Of a DNA stretch of 64,000 nucleotides, positions 9,088 to 19,267 are shown one piece after another (position 1 is the first letter of the stretch; every line of letters begins with the position of its first letter). The translations under genes were made by a program, and so were the position numbers. This stretch comes from an uncultured Lachnospiraceae bacterium. Lineage in GTDB: Bacteria; Bacillota; Clostridia; Lachnospirales; Lachnospiraceae. The stretch is taken from contig CATOJE010000003.1 in NCBI GenBank assembly GCA_951800145.1, positions 1 through 64,000 of the forward strand, written 5' to 3'. Below the pieces are notes generated by a model. The model searched no databases and had not been told where the DNA came from. It worked only from the letters and a program-made list of their open reading frames with translations.

Positions 9088-10698
9088 ATGTCATATATAG
9101 ATAATGTCCAAGAACTTCTGGAAGCAAAAGAAGGCGAGAATGTACAATTCAAGGAAGCTAAAAATCGTTTTAGCTTTGAAGTAGCGGCAAAATGTTGTTG
9201 TGCCCTGGCGAACGATGGCGGTGGTAAGCTGGTATTTGGCATCACAGACAAAAGGCCTCGCAAGGTAGTAGGAAGCTCGGCTTTTGACCAGCCAGAGCGT
9301 ACACGCATGGGCTTTATTGAGAAGCTGAAAATCAATATTGATTTCCAGCTGTTCAGCTATGACGGGAAACGAGTTCTGGTTTTCGATGTGAAGAGTCGTC
9401 CAATAGGATTGCCTGTCCAATGTGATGGTGTGGCGTGGATCTATGAAGGTGACACATTAAAACCTATGCCGGAAGATACGCGCCGCAGGATTTATGAAGA
9501 GACCGGCGGCGATTTCTCCGAGACGATCTGCGCCGGAGCGGCGGTTGATGACCTGGACGAAACCGCTATTGAAAACTTCCGTACCAAGTGGATCGAAAAG
9601 AGTGGCAAAAAACAGCTTGCCACTCTTTCAAAAGAACAGCTTCTCCATGATTGCGGCGCGGTCACGGATGACGGCGTGACATACGCAGCCTTAATTCTGT
9701 TTGGAAAGAACGCGGCAATCATTAAGTATTTGCCGCAGGCTGAAATCATTTTTGAATACCGCTCTTCCGAAGCATCAGGCCCTGCTAATCAGAGAGAAGA
9801 GTTTAAGGTCGGTTTCTTCGCGTGTTATGACCGCGTTTGGGAGCTTGTCAATCTGCGGAACGACAAGCAGCATTATCAGGAAGGTTTTTTCGTATTTGAC
9901 ATTGCTACATTCAATGAACGTGTTGTCCGAGAAGCGATCCTGAATGCGGTAAGCCATAGAAACTACCAGTTTGGCGGCAGCATATTTGTCCGTCAGTTCC
10001 GGGACCGGCTGGTTGTGGAAAGCCCCGGTGGACTGCCGTTTGGTATCACACTTGACAATATACTGGATCGCCAGCTTCCGCGCAATCGACGTATCGCGGA
10101 AATCCTTTCCCTGTGCGGCATGGTGGAACGCTCTGGACAGGGTATGAACCTGATGTTTGAATTAAGTGTGCAGGAGGCAAAACCGCTCCCCGACTTCACA
10201 GGAACGGATGATTTTTTCGTTATCGTCACTCTGAATGGTTTGATTATTGATAAAGCCATGCTTTCGGTTATCAATCGGATCGGTGAAGCCACTATGGAAT
10301 CTATGTCCACCGATGATTTTCTGGTTATTGATATGCTGTATCACGAGCGACCGCTCACTGAAAAAACGCAGTCTCGGTTGAATCGGCTGATAGAGATGGG
10401 TATTGTTGAGCATATCGGGCGAAAGAAGTATGTTCTCGCGAGAAGTCTCTATGCGGCAACGGGAAAAAGTGGTGTGCATACAAGGCATGTTGGTTTGGAT
10501 CGGAACACTAACAAGGAGCTACTGCTAAAACATATCCGCCAGAACAATGAAGTTGGTACTCCATTCAAAGAATTGCAGCAAGTTTTACCGGGGCTTGATC
10601 GCAACCAAATCCGGGTTTTAATGAGGGAATTACGTAAAAGTGGAAAGGTTTTCTGCGAAGGAACAACGAGTGCCGCAAGGTGGTACACTAACGAATGA
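9088..10698 (+). CDS. AlbA_2/Schlafen-type ATP-binding protein (divergent AAA-4 / RecG-like C-terminal ATPase)
   Basis: NVQFKEAKNRFSFEVAAKCCCALANDGGGKLVFGITD; REAILNAVSHRNYQFGGSIFVRQFRDRLVVESPGGLPFG; SD gagg before ATG 9088. Confidence 0.85.
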   Translation: MSYIDNVQELLEAKEGENVQFKEAKNRFSFEVAAKCCCALANDGGGKLVFGITDKRPRKVVGSSAFDQPERTRMGFIEKLKINIDFQLFSYDGKRVLVFDVKSRPIGLPVQCDGVAWIYEGDTLKPMPEDTRRRIYEETGGDFSETICAGAAVDDLDETAIENFRTKWIEKSGKKQLATLSKEQLLHDCGAVTDDGVTYAALILFGKNAAIIKYLPQAEIIFEYRSSEASGPANQREEFKVGFFACYDRVWELVNLRNDKQHYQEGFFVFDIATFNERVVREAILNAVSHRNYQFGGSIFVRQFRDRLVVESPGGLPFGITLDNILDRQLPRNRRIAEILSLCGMVERSGQGMNLMFELSVQEAKPLPDFTGTDDFFVIVTLNGLIIDKAMLSVINRIGEATMESMSTDDFLVIDMLYHERPLTEKTQSRLNRLIEMGIVEHIGRKKYVLARSLYAATGKSGVHTRHVGLDRNTNKELLLKHIRQNNEVGTPFKELQQVLPGLDRNQIRVLMRELRKSGKVFCEGTTSAARWYTNE

Positions 10699-10725
10699 TT
10701 CAAATAGCTAAGGCATTTTGGAACC

Positions 10726-10769
10726 AACTTGGGATTAACTTGGGACTAACTTGGAACTAACTTGCGACT
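10726..10769. repeat. 11-bp tandem repeat, 4 copies
   Basis: aacttgggatt aacttgggact aacttggaact aacttgcgact. Confidence 0.9.
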
Positions 10770-10953
10770 TGATTGCAATCTCAATCAGAGAGTGAATGTG
10801 CTTTTGAAAACCTCCAGCCTGTTTGACCCGTTCCCATCAGAGATGGGGACGGACACGGCGTTCCTTGACAGGATGCACTGCTATATCCCAGGCTGGGAGA
10901 TTCCCAGGTTCCGCCCAGAGCATTTTACAAAGCGGCCCGCCCCATATGTGTGA
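10762..10953 (+). pseudogene. brxL: Internal fragment of BREX Lon-like protease BrxL
   Basis: NLNQRVNVLLKTSSLFDPFPSEMGTDTAFLDRMHCYIPGWEIPRFRPEHFT resembles the conserved BrxL segment NQSVxxLxKTSHLFxPFPxxMxDxAFxDRxHxYIPGWEIPKxRPExFT. Confidence 0.75.
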
Positions 10954-11044
10954 AAATCTTACTTGTAAAGGGATTGAATTTTCATAACCAGTATATTTTA
11001 AAAATCACTTAGAAGGAAACACGCAGTGAAGCGGTGGCAGCCCA

Positions 11045-12266
11045 TCACAGGAAAAAACAAGGCCCGCTGATGCTCTGCCCCAGAAACTCCTGGCTTCTCT
11101 CTTCGTAGATCCTGACCATTTCCGGATTCGGCTCAAATATCCTCTCCACCCGGACCATAGCGGAAATGGCCTCATCATAATCCTTATATGCTCCGATTCC
11201 CACGGAAGCATTAATGGCCGCTCCCAGGGCAGAGGCCTGAAGATTCGCCACCCGCTCCATCTTGATGTTCATCACGTCGGCCTTTAACTGCACCCAGTTA
11301 TCCGCCTTTGCCCCGCCTGCGCTGATCCGCATGGCGGAGAACCGTTTATTCGCCAGATGTTCAAATTCCTTCAGCATATCTTTCATCGGGAAGGTAACGC
11401 TCTCCACGATCCCGGCAAAAATATCTTCGATGTTCTGATCCAGGGAGAGGCCGGAGAGCACACCGTTCCCTTCCATAGGATCCTTGAGCAGCCGGACCTG
11501 GCAGCTCCCGTCGTATACTGCCCTGCTGCTGACCGCGCTCAGGCCCTCTTCCCTGCAGAAGGTGCGCACAAACCAGTCAAACAGCGGGCCTACCGCTCCT
11601 GCGGCCTGAAAGTAGCAGCTTCCCTTCACCGGTCCGCTGCCCGGGGTCAGCCTGGGAGCGCTGGCGGTCACATCAGTAAATTCTTTGTAGTAAAGGTTCA
11701 TCAGATTCCAGGTACCGGAATTATTGCCGATCAGGCTTCCGTCATTAAAGGGATTAATTCCCAGTCCCAGGGCGGAGCTGCCGGCGTCATGGGCGCCGAT
11801 AACCACCGGCACCGGATAGGGGAGCCTCGCTGTTCCATAGCTGCTGATTTCTCCCACAACTGTCGAGGAAGGGCTGACCGGCCCCAGCTGTTCCTTTCTT
11901 ATGCCGAGAAATCCTAAGATTTCTGAGGACCATTCCCCTTTCTGGAAATCAAAAAGCATCTTTCTGGAGGCCAGGGTATAATCATTCACCGGCTCCATCC
12001 CCATCTTCCTTAAGATGTACTGCTGGAGGGAGTAAAACTCCTTTGCCTGCTCAAAGATCTCCGGCCTGTGCTCCCGGATCCACAGGATTTTCGAGGAAGC
12101 AGAGGCCGAGCTGCTCCGGATTCGTCTCCATCCAGTTATTGGCCTGGACATCCCAGGTGTACCGGGACTCGGAATCCAGCAGAAGGCTCCCTTCATTCAT
12201 ATCCGTTAATGTGGAATTAATTTTCGACAGCCCGAAATCAATTCCCATAATTACCGCTTTTTTCAT
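11045..12266 (-). pseudogene. FGGY-family carbohydrate kinase, frameshifted with internal deletion
   Basis: N-terminus (MGIDFGLSKINSTLTD, 12051-12266) and remainder (KILWIREHRPEIFEQAKEF.., to 11045) are in different frames; the usual 60-80 aa between them is missing. Confidence 0.8.
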
Positions 12267-12281
12267 TGCCTTTCGCCCTTC

Positions 12282-13982
12282 CTAGTGAAAATTATACTCC
12301 GTAACAATTTTATTTCGCCCGGTTGCCAGGTCGTTATAGTATTCATAGCAGCAGATCCCCAGGAAGGAGCCGGAGATATTATATACATTGGTATAGCCTC
12401 TGTTTTGCAGCGCCATCACCGCGTTATAGCTTCTCTGGCTGGAGCGGCAGTGGAGATACACCGGCACATCTCTGGGGATCTCCTCCATCCTCTCCCGAAG
12501 CTGGCTTAGAGGAATATTGATGGCGCCTACCAGATGGCCCCTGGCAAACTCTCCCGGCTCCCGCACGTCGATGATGCAGGCTCTCTTCTCCACCAGCTCC
12601 CGTACCTTGGTCACCGGAACCTGCTTAAATTTCCCGTACAGCAGGTTCAGTCCCACCAGGGCGGCCATATTTACCACATCCTTGGCGGTTCCGAAGAGAG
12701 GGGCGTAGCAAAGCTCCAGATCCTTTAGGTCCTCCAGGGTCCCTCCCATGCTGATTAAGGCGGCCACCACATTCACCCGCTTGTCCACCTCTCCGGCCCC
12801 GATGGCCTGGGCGCCCAGAAGCCGTCCGGTAGGCACCTCAAAAATCAACTTGAAATGCATGGGCCTGCTCCCCGGCATCAGCCCCACCTTATCCGCCGGC
12901 AGCACATAGGCGATCTCATAAGGGATCTCCTCCTTCTTTGCCATCTTCTCGTTTAGCCCGGTGGAGGCGGCATTCAGGTCGAAAATCCGGATCACCGAGG
13001 AGCCGATGACGCCCCTGCGGCGGTTGTGGATTCCGTACATGTCATCCGCCGCGGCCCTGGCCTGTTTCTGGGCCGGTCCGGCTAACGCCAGCCTGACAGG
13101 CTTTCCCGTAAGCTGATGATAAACCTGGATGGCATCCCCCACCGCATAGATATCCCGGTCGCTGGTCCGGTAATTATGGTCAACCTGAATCCCTCCCGTA
13201 GCCCCGATGTCCAGCCCTGCCTCCCTGGCAAGCTTTGTCTCCGGCGCCACGCCGATGGCCATCACCACAGCTCTGGCGGGCACCTGTCTGCCGGACAGCA
13301 GCTCCACAAGGTCCGGGCGGATAGCCTTTACCCCATCATTTAAGATTAAGTGCACCCCCTTGTCTGTCAGCTCCTTGTGAAGGATCTGCGCCATATCGTA
13401 ATCAAAGGGCGCCATCACCTGGTTCAGGGCCTCGATGAGGGAGACCTCCTTGCCGGCCATCCGCAGGTTTTCCGCCACCTCAAGGCCGATAAATCCGCCG
13501 CCCACTACCGCCACCTCTGTAATCTCCTTCCGATCCAGGTAATCCTTCAGCCGCTGGATGTCCACCACATTCCGCACTGTAAATACCTGATCCCCGGATA
13601 TCCCCTGGATGCTGCCCGGCAAAATCGGCGCCGCGCCAGGGGACAGCACCAGCGTATCATAGGCCTCCTCATACTCCTGGCCCGTCAGGCGCTCCCTCAC
13701 CAGGATCGTTTTTTCCTCCCGGTTAATCTGCAGCACCTCGTTCTGCACCCGGATCTGGATATTATATTGCTTCTTAAACCGCTCCGGAGTCATGAGCACC
13801 AGACTCTCGCTGTCCTTTACCACACCGCTTAAGTAAAAGGGCAGTGCACAGTTGGAAAAGGAGACATGGGGCCCCCGCTCAAATACGATAATCTCTGCGT
13901 CCTCGTCAATTCTTCTCGCCCTGGCGGCCACCGACGCACCCCCGGCCACGCCGCCTACAATCAATATCCGTTTGCCCATCAC
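12282..13982 (-). CDS. FAD-dependent CoA-disulfide reductase/NADH oxidase with C-terminal rhodanese domain
   Basis: GGVAGGASVAARARR, FSNCALPFYLSG active-site Cys, and rhodanese IIDVREPGEFARGHLVGAINIPLSQL..HCRSSQRS. Confidence 0.92.
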   Translation of the reverse strand: MMGKRILIVGGVAGGASVAARARRIDEDAEIIVFERGPHVSFSNCALPFYLSGVVKDSESLVLMTPERFKKQYNIQIRVQNEVLQINREEKTILVRERLTGQEYEEAYDTLVLSPGAAPILPGSIQGISGDQVFTVRNVVDIQRLKDYLDRKEITEVAVVGGGFIGLEVAENLRMAGKEVSLIEALNQVMAPFDYDMAQILHKELTDKGVHLILNDGVKAIRPDLVELLSGRQVPARAVVMAIGVAPETKLAREAGLDIGATGGIQVDHNYRTSDRDIYAVGDAIQVYHQLTGKPVRLALAGPAQKQARAAADDMYGIHNRRRGVIGSSVIRIFDLNAASTGLNEKMAKKEEIPYEIAYVLPADKVGLMPGSRPMHFKLIFEVPTGRLLGAQAIGAGEVDKRVNVVAALISMGGTLEDLKDLELCYAPLFGTAKDVVNMAALVGLNLLYGKFKQVPVTKVRELVEKRACIIDVREPGEFARGHLVGAINIPLSQLRERMEEIPRDVPVYLHCRSSQRSYNAVMALQNRGYTNVYNISGSFLGICCYEYYNDLATGRNKIVTEYNFH

Positions 13983-13996
13983 GTTCTTTGCCTCCC

Positions 13997-14464
13997 TTAC
14001 TTTTGTTTTTCCTTTTCTTCCAGCTCCTTCATGGTCTCATCCAGAATCTTTGCCACGCCCATGATAGCCCCGTCACAGTAGCAGGTGGGATCCTCCCCGA
14101 AATGCTTCGGCTTTAAATCCCGGCAGTAGATGCTCCCCATCTCCTTCTCCACCCGCTCCAGGAAGGGGATGGACACATCATGCTTCAAATTAGAATTTTT
14201 CTCGATGCTGTCGCAGCACTTTAAGCCGATGGCCATCAGGGAGCCGGTCACCGCGCCGCAGACCGTCTCGATCCCCATGCCTCCGCCGAAGGCAGCGGTT
14301 ACATGCTGGGCATTCTCATCCAACCCCAGATGGTACACGCAGTTTGCGCCCTTGCAGATCTTCTCACAGCAGTTAAAGCTTTTCTCTCCATAGAGGGCCT
14401 TCTCCTCCGTATTATAAAACTGTGCCTTCCCGTAGCCATCCTGTAATTTCTCTAATAATGTCAT
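13997..14464 (-). CDS. C_GCAxxG_C_C family (redox/metal) protein
   Basis: AAFGGGMGIETVCGAVTGSLMAIGLKCC with conserved Cys pattern. Confidence 0.8.
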   Translation of the reverse strand: MTLLEKLQDGYGKAQFYNTEEKALYGEKSFNCCEKICKGANCVYHLGLDENAQHVTAAFGGGMGIETVCGAVTGSLMAIGLKCCDSIEKNSNLKHDVSIPFLERVEKEMGSIYCRDLKPKHFGEDPTCYCDGAIMGVAKILDETMKELEEKEKQK

Positions 14465-14532
14465 CTCTATTCTTCCTTTCCTTATTTTCCCTGCTTTGTG
14501 TTCTTAAAATTCTTCGGTGTTGTCTAAATCCC

Positions 14533-14858
14533 TTAATCGTAGATAATCAGCCCCATAAAAACCAGATCCCCGTCGCCGGTATTCACGATGCCGTGGCCGC
14601 AGCCATTGGGGGTAAAGGTCACATCCCCAGGACCTACCTCCCGCTCCTGTCCGTTATCATTATACATTCCCCTGCCGGAGAGGATGTAGTAGGTCTCACT
14701 TTCATTGTTATGGACATGGTACCCGATAGAACCGCCCTTCTCCACCGTCAGCTCCGCAAACATGCCGCATTTACCGTTCAGTTCCTTCTCACCTAACAGC
14801 CGCTTAAAGGTGGTGACCCCTTTTCCTCCGCATAAATTCTCTTCCCTTTCTAATACCA
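14533..14858 (-). CDS. Cupin domain protein
   Basis: GGSIGYHVHNNESETYYILSGRGMYNDNGQEREVGPGDVTFTPNGCGHGIVN. Confidence 0.9.
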
Positions 14859-14979
14859 TAATTCTTCTCCCTTCTAAATCTGCACGCACCCAGCGGCAGA
14901 TATTCTGCAATCACACTGGTAGCCGACATTTATCGCTTCGACGCTCTCTCTATGTTCCAGCACGTCCTATTTATCGCTT

Positions 14980-16068
14980 TTACTTCTTCTTCCTCATAGA
15001 AATATCATAGCATACCACTACGGTCAAGACAATTCCCTTTACCACAAATTGCCAAAAGCTATCAAAGTTTAACAAGCTCATGCCATTATCCAGCATGGCG
15101 ATGAGCAGGGCTCCGCAGAGAGCTCCGGGAATGCTTCCCAGGCCGCCGGCCATGGACACGCCGCCGATGACACAGGCGGATATAGCATCCATTTCCGCCA
15201 TATTTCCGATGGTGGAGGTGGCCATATTCAGACGGGAGGTCATCACCACCGCGCCTACCGCGCTTAAAAGCCCCATCAAAAGGTATGCCTTAAAGGATTC
15301 CATCCGAACATGGATGCCCGAATACTCCGCTGCCTCCCGGTTGCTTCCGATGGCGTACAGGTTCCGCCCGAATTTCGTCTTAGTAGTCACCAGGGTGAAA
15401 ATCAAGGCGAAGACAAACAGCAGCAACGTGGGAGCCGCGATGCCGGAGCGGACGCCTGAGAGAATCACCAGCACCGCTGCCCCGGAGCAGGCCGCCCCTA
15501 AAACCAGCCCGATTGATTTCGGCACATAGGACTGGCCTAAAATCAGATATGTGTCTGAGAAGGGGCCCATGATGGCTCCATTGGATATGGCTAAGGATAA
15601 TCCTTTAAATACCAGCTGAGAGCCCATAGTAGCGATAAAAGAGGGCACCGCCATCTTCGCCACCCAAAAGCCATTCCACGCGCCGATGGCAAGCCCTGCC
15701 GCCAGGGTCAGAAGGATGGTCATTCCCACCCCCATATGCTGGTAGACATGGAGCCAGGCGGCCACGGTACTGCAAAACAGCATCACCGAGCCGATAGACA
15801 AATCGATCTCCCCGTGGACGATAATCAGCATCATGCCGATGGTTAAAAATCCAGTGATGGACATCTGCCTTAACAGGTTTGAAAGGTTCCTGGGCTGAAT
15901 AAAGGTTCCCTTGGTTGTCACAATCAGGAAGGCGGCAATCACAATCAGGAGAATAACCATGGTGTAGGACTGCATATTGACGCTCTTCCCATATTCCTTC
16001 AGGCTCATCCTCCTGCTGCTCTCCGGATGAACCCTTTGTTCTGCTGCATTCAATTCTTTTTCTTTCAT
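14980..16068 (-). CDS. Sugar ABC transporter permease (RbsC/XylH-like)
   Basis: GMMLIIVHGEIDLSIGSVM..GGVSMAGGLGSIPGALCGALLIAMLDNGMSLL. Confidence 0.93.
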   Translation of the reverse strand: MKEKELNAAEQRVHPESSRRMSLKEYGKSVNMQSYTMVILLIVIAAFLIVTTKGTFIQPRNLSNLLRQMSITGFLTIGMMLIIVHGEIDLSIGSVMLFCSTVAAWLHVYQHMGVGMTILLTLAAGLAIGAWNGFWVAKMAVPSFIATMGSQLVFKGLSLAISNGAIMGPFSDTYLILGQSYVPKSIGLVLGAACSGAAVLVILSGVRSGIAAPTLLLFVFALIFTLVTTKTKFGRNLYAIGSNREAAEYSGIHVRMESFKAYLLMGLLSAVGAVVMTSRLNMATSTIGNMAEMDAISACVIGGVSMAGGLGSIPGALCGALLIAMLDNGMSLLNFDSFWQFVVKGIVLTVVVCYDISMRKKK

Positions 16069-16077
16069 CTCGGCCTC

Positions 16078-17598
16078 CTATTTTACTGAGCATTCCATGA
16101 TCGCTGTCTGGGAAGCTTCCTCATGGGTAAATTCCCCGGTCAGGCGCCCCTCATGGAAGACCAGGATCCGGTCGCCCATCCCCATCACCTCCGGCATATC
16201 GGAGGAAACCATAATCACCGCCGTTCCAGCATCCAAAAGCTCATTGATAATCCGGTAAATCTCCGTCTTTGCCCCCACATCCACGCCACGGGTAGGCTCA
16301 TCCAAAAGCACCAGGGACGGGCCCATCAGCATCCACTTGGCGATCACCACCTTCTGCTGGTTTCCTCCGCTTAAGGCTGCCACCTTCTTCTCGATAGAGG
16401 GCGTCTTAATCTTCAGCTCCTCTGCATAATGCTTGGTGGTGATGACCTCCTTGTTAAAATCCAGAAGCCCGTGGGAACACACCTTGTCCAAGCAGGCGAT
16501 GGTGGTATTCTGAAGCACACTCTTCTCCAGCATCAGCCCGTACCGCTTCCGATCCTCGGTAATCATGGCGATCCCTCTGCGGATAGCATCCCTGGGACTC
16601 TTCGTCTGGATTTCTTCCCCCTTATAGAGAATAGTTCCCTCAATCCTCGCATTCAGACATCCGAAAATGCTTTCCAGAAACTCCGTCCTCCCGGAACCCA
16701 TCAGCCCCGAAATCCCCAGAAGCTCCCCGGCACGCACATGGAGGTTCAAATGTTCAAAAATTCTCTTTCCCGTATACCGATGATAGGCGGAATAATCCTT
16801 TACCTCCAGAACCCTGTCTCCCAGCTTGTGAGGCTTTCTTGGATACCGGTTGGTAATCTTCCGTCCAGCCATGTGGGTAATGATCTCGTCCTCGGTAATC
16901 TCTGCCCTGGGCTTTGTAGTAATCATTTCCCCGTCCCGCAGGATGGAGATGGTGTCGGAAATCTCCATCACCTCCTCCAGCTTGTGGGAAATGTAAACGC
17001 AGGTAACCCCTTCCTTTCTCAGCCGTTTTACCAGGTCAAGAAGCACCCGGGTCTCCCGCTCCGTAAGAGCGGAGGTGGGCTCGTCCAGCAGAAGAAGCCT
17101 GGCATTTTTCGAGAGAGCCTTTGCCACCTCCACCAGAGACTGCTGGCCGATGCTCAGGCGGTTAATCTTATCATGGCCCACGATCCCCTGCTCCTTTAAG
17201 GTCAGATTCGTCAGCAAATTATCCGTATCCCGGTACGCCTTCTGCCAGTCGATAACGCCAAATCCCTTCTCCGGCATCCTTCCCATGTAAATGTTCTCAC
17301 ATACATCCAAGTCGCCGGCCAAGGCCAGCTCCTGATGGACGATGGCGATGCCCCTTTCCTCCGACTGGGCCGTATTATGGAAACTGGCCTTCTCCCCGTC
17401 CACCAGGAGCTCCCCGGAATACTGGCCTGCGGCGATTACACCGCTGAGAATCTTGAGCATGGTAGATTTCCCCGCCCCGTTCTCTCCGCATATGGCATGG
17501 ATCTCCCCCTTTTTCACCTGGAAACTGATATCCTTGAGAACCTGCACACCAGAATATTCCTTTACGATATGGTTCATTTCCAGCATATATTCTGACAT
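16078..17598 (-). CDS. Sugar ABC transporter ATP-binding protein (RbsA/XylG-like, two ABC domains)
   Basis: Walker A GENGAGKST; LSIGQQSLVEVAKAL; LSGGNQQKVVIAKWM; LLLDEPT / LLDEPTRGVDVGAK; start trimmed to ATG 17598. Confidence 0.94.
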   Translation of the reverse strand: MSEYMLEMNHIVKEYSGVQVLKDISFQVKKGEIHAICGENGAGKSTMLKILSGVIAAGQYSGELLVDGEKASFHNTAQSEERGIAIVHQELALAGDLDVCENIYMGRMPEKGFGVIDWQKAYRDTDNLLTNLTLKEQGIVGHDKINRLSIGQQSLVEVAKALSKNARLLLLDEPTSALTERETRVLLDLVKRLRKEGVTCVYISHKLEEVMEISDTISILRDGEMITTKPRAEITEDEIITHMAGRKITNRYPRKPHKLGDRVLEVKDYSAYHRYTGKRIFEHLNLHVRAGELLGISGLMGSGRTEFLESIFGCLNARIEGTILYKGEEIQTKSPRDAIRRGIAMITEDRKRYGLMLEKSVLQNTTIACLDKVCSHGLLDFNKEVITTKHYAEELKIKTPSIEKKVAALSGGNQQKVVIAKWMLMGPSLVLLDEPTRGVDVGAKTEIYRIINELLDAGTAVIMVSSDMPEVMGMGDRILVFHEGRLTGEFTHEEASQTAIMECSVK

Positions 17599-17760
17599 TC
17601 CGCCTTTGAGCCTCCTTTCTTTTTTAAGAGTGCCATTCCAAGAGTATTTTTTCATACTCCTGGTAACTTCTCGTGTCTGCCTGTAGGGCCGGCTCAAAAC
17701 ATACGCGTCTGTTTTTTGACAGACACGCCCGGCCTGATACAGCCCTCCAAACCCCGATGC

Positions 17761-19002
17761 CTACTGGTCCTTCCAGCCCTCTTCCATAGCCTGCTTTGCT
17801 GTCTTTACCACTTCGCCGTTCTCCTTAAACTTTTTCGCGTCCTCCGGCCACTGGTCCTCTGGAACATTAGCATAGATGTCATCCACGGCCAGCCAGCCGC
17901 TCTCATATACGATGTGCAGATTGTCCGCGGTCACGCCGTAGAGGTAATCCTGTCCATTAATAAAGGGAACGTCCTTAAACCCATTATTCGCCGTGCCGTC
18001 CACAAAGCCCTCGATATCCCCGGTCTGTGCCAGCTGGATGGCTGCCCGAATGGTTAAATCCGCGATAAAGGGGTAGCACTGATATACGGTCATCCCCTGG
18101 GTCCCCTCCGCGATTCTCTGGCAGGCCGCCAGGTCACAGTCGATTCCCGTGGTCATCACCTGTCCGGAAAGCCCCTGCTCCTCTAATACGGTCAGAGCGG
18201 AGCCTGCGAAGGCGTCATTGGTAGTCATCAGGAACTGGATATCATTATTATTGGCTGTCATAGCATCCTCGATGTAGGATAAGGCCTCCTCCGCGTTCCA
18301 GTTATTACACCACTGTTCCGTGATAATGTTGACTTTTCCGCTGTCTACCGCGGGCTGGATGGCTTCCAGCTGTCCCTCATGAAGGTTCCGGGCATTAATA
18401 TCATCCGGCGCCCCTTCAATCAGCGCATAGTTTCCCTCCGGGGCGACACTTAAGGCGTATTCTCCCTGCATCCTTCCGCCCTCGTGAAGGTCATTTCCCG
18501 CAAAGTAGTCCACATCACAGTTCTGAGGATTCCGCTGGAAGGCAATCACAGGCACATCCGCCTCATGGGCTGACTGAATGATGGGTGTGGCCGCATCTGT
18601 ATCCAATGCAGTTAAAATCAGCACGTCCACCCCCTGGGTAATCAGGTTCTCGCACTGGCTGATCTGCTTGGCCATATCGTCATTGGCCGACTGTACCAAA
18701 AGCTCCACTCCCTCCTCGTCCGCTACCTTCTGCATAATATTCTGTGACTTCACCCAGTGCTCCTGCTGAAGCGTACCGAAGGAAAGGCCTATTTTAATAT
18801 CGCCGCCCTTCGCTCCTTCCCCGCCAGCCTCCTGAGAGGCCTCATCCTTATCTTCGGATTCTCCCGCTTTCTGAGCCTGGGCGGTAGCCGCCGTGGTGTC
18901 GGCCTGGCCGCCGCCATCGCCCTTTGAACCGGAACATCCTGTCAGTACTAGGGAAAGAGCCATCCCCATTGATAATGCCGCTGCTGTCAATCGTTTTTTC
19001 AT
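17761..19002 (-). CDS. Sugar ABC transporter substrate-binding lipoprotein
   Basis: Lipobox SLVLTGCSG; periplasmic-binding-protein fold sequence. Confidence 0.92.
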   Translation of the reverse strand: MKKRLTAAALSMGMALSLVLTGCSGSKGDGGGQADTTAATAQAQKAGESEDKDEASQEAGGEGAKGGDIKIGLSFGTLQQEHWVKSQNIMQKVADEEGVELLVQSANDDMAKQISQCENLITQGVDVLILTALDTDAATPIIQSAHEADVPVIAFQRNPQNCDVDYFAGNDLHEGGRMQGEYALSVAPEGNYALIEGAPDDINARNLHEGQLEAIQPAVDSGKVNIITEQWCNNWNAEEALSYIEDAMTANNNDIQFLMTTNDAFAGSALTVLEEQGLSGQVMTTGIDCDLAACQRIAEGTQGMTVYQCYPFIADLTIRAAIQLAQTGDIEGFVDGTANNGFKDVPFINGQDYLYGVTADNLHIVYESGWLAVDDIYANVPEDQWPEDAKKFKENGEVVKTAKQAMEEGWKDQ

Positions 19003-19171
19003 CCTATTCTTTTCCTTTCTCCCATTGATCCGGCCTGGAATCCAAGGCCATTTGCTTTTGTTTTTTGTTATCCCTATTATACTTGTGCAATTTCACCTGG
19101 TTAAGGCAGAAATCTAAGATGTGTGCTGTCAAAATGTTGGATTTTGTGTCGATGGACGTGGACAGTACAAA

Positions 19172-19207
19172 CAAATCCCCGCGGCTCTGCAGAGCCGCGG
19201 GGATTTG
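19172..19207. terminator. Perfect 36-bp palindrome, probable bidirectional terminator
   Basis: CAAATCCCCGCGGCTCTGCAGAGCCGCGGGGATTTG. Confidence 0.6.
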
Positions 19208-19267
19208 CTGATGCTTGTAACGAGAACGCCAAATCGCTATGTATGTTCATAATCTTCCTTAATCGCT

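Noticed and set aside
9088-10698. RecG helicase
   Set aside because: N-terminal AlbA_2 and C-terminal HATPase-like segments are present but no helicase motifs are seen.
19172-19207. Perfect palindrome as a mobile-element end or resolution site
   Set aside because: Best explained as a terminator between convergent or adjacent operons; no associated recombinase.
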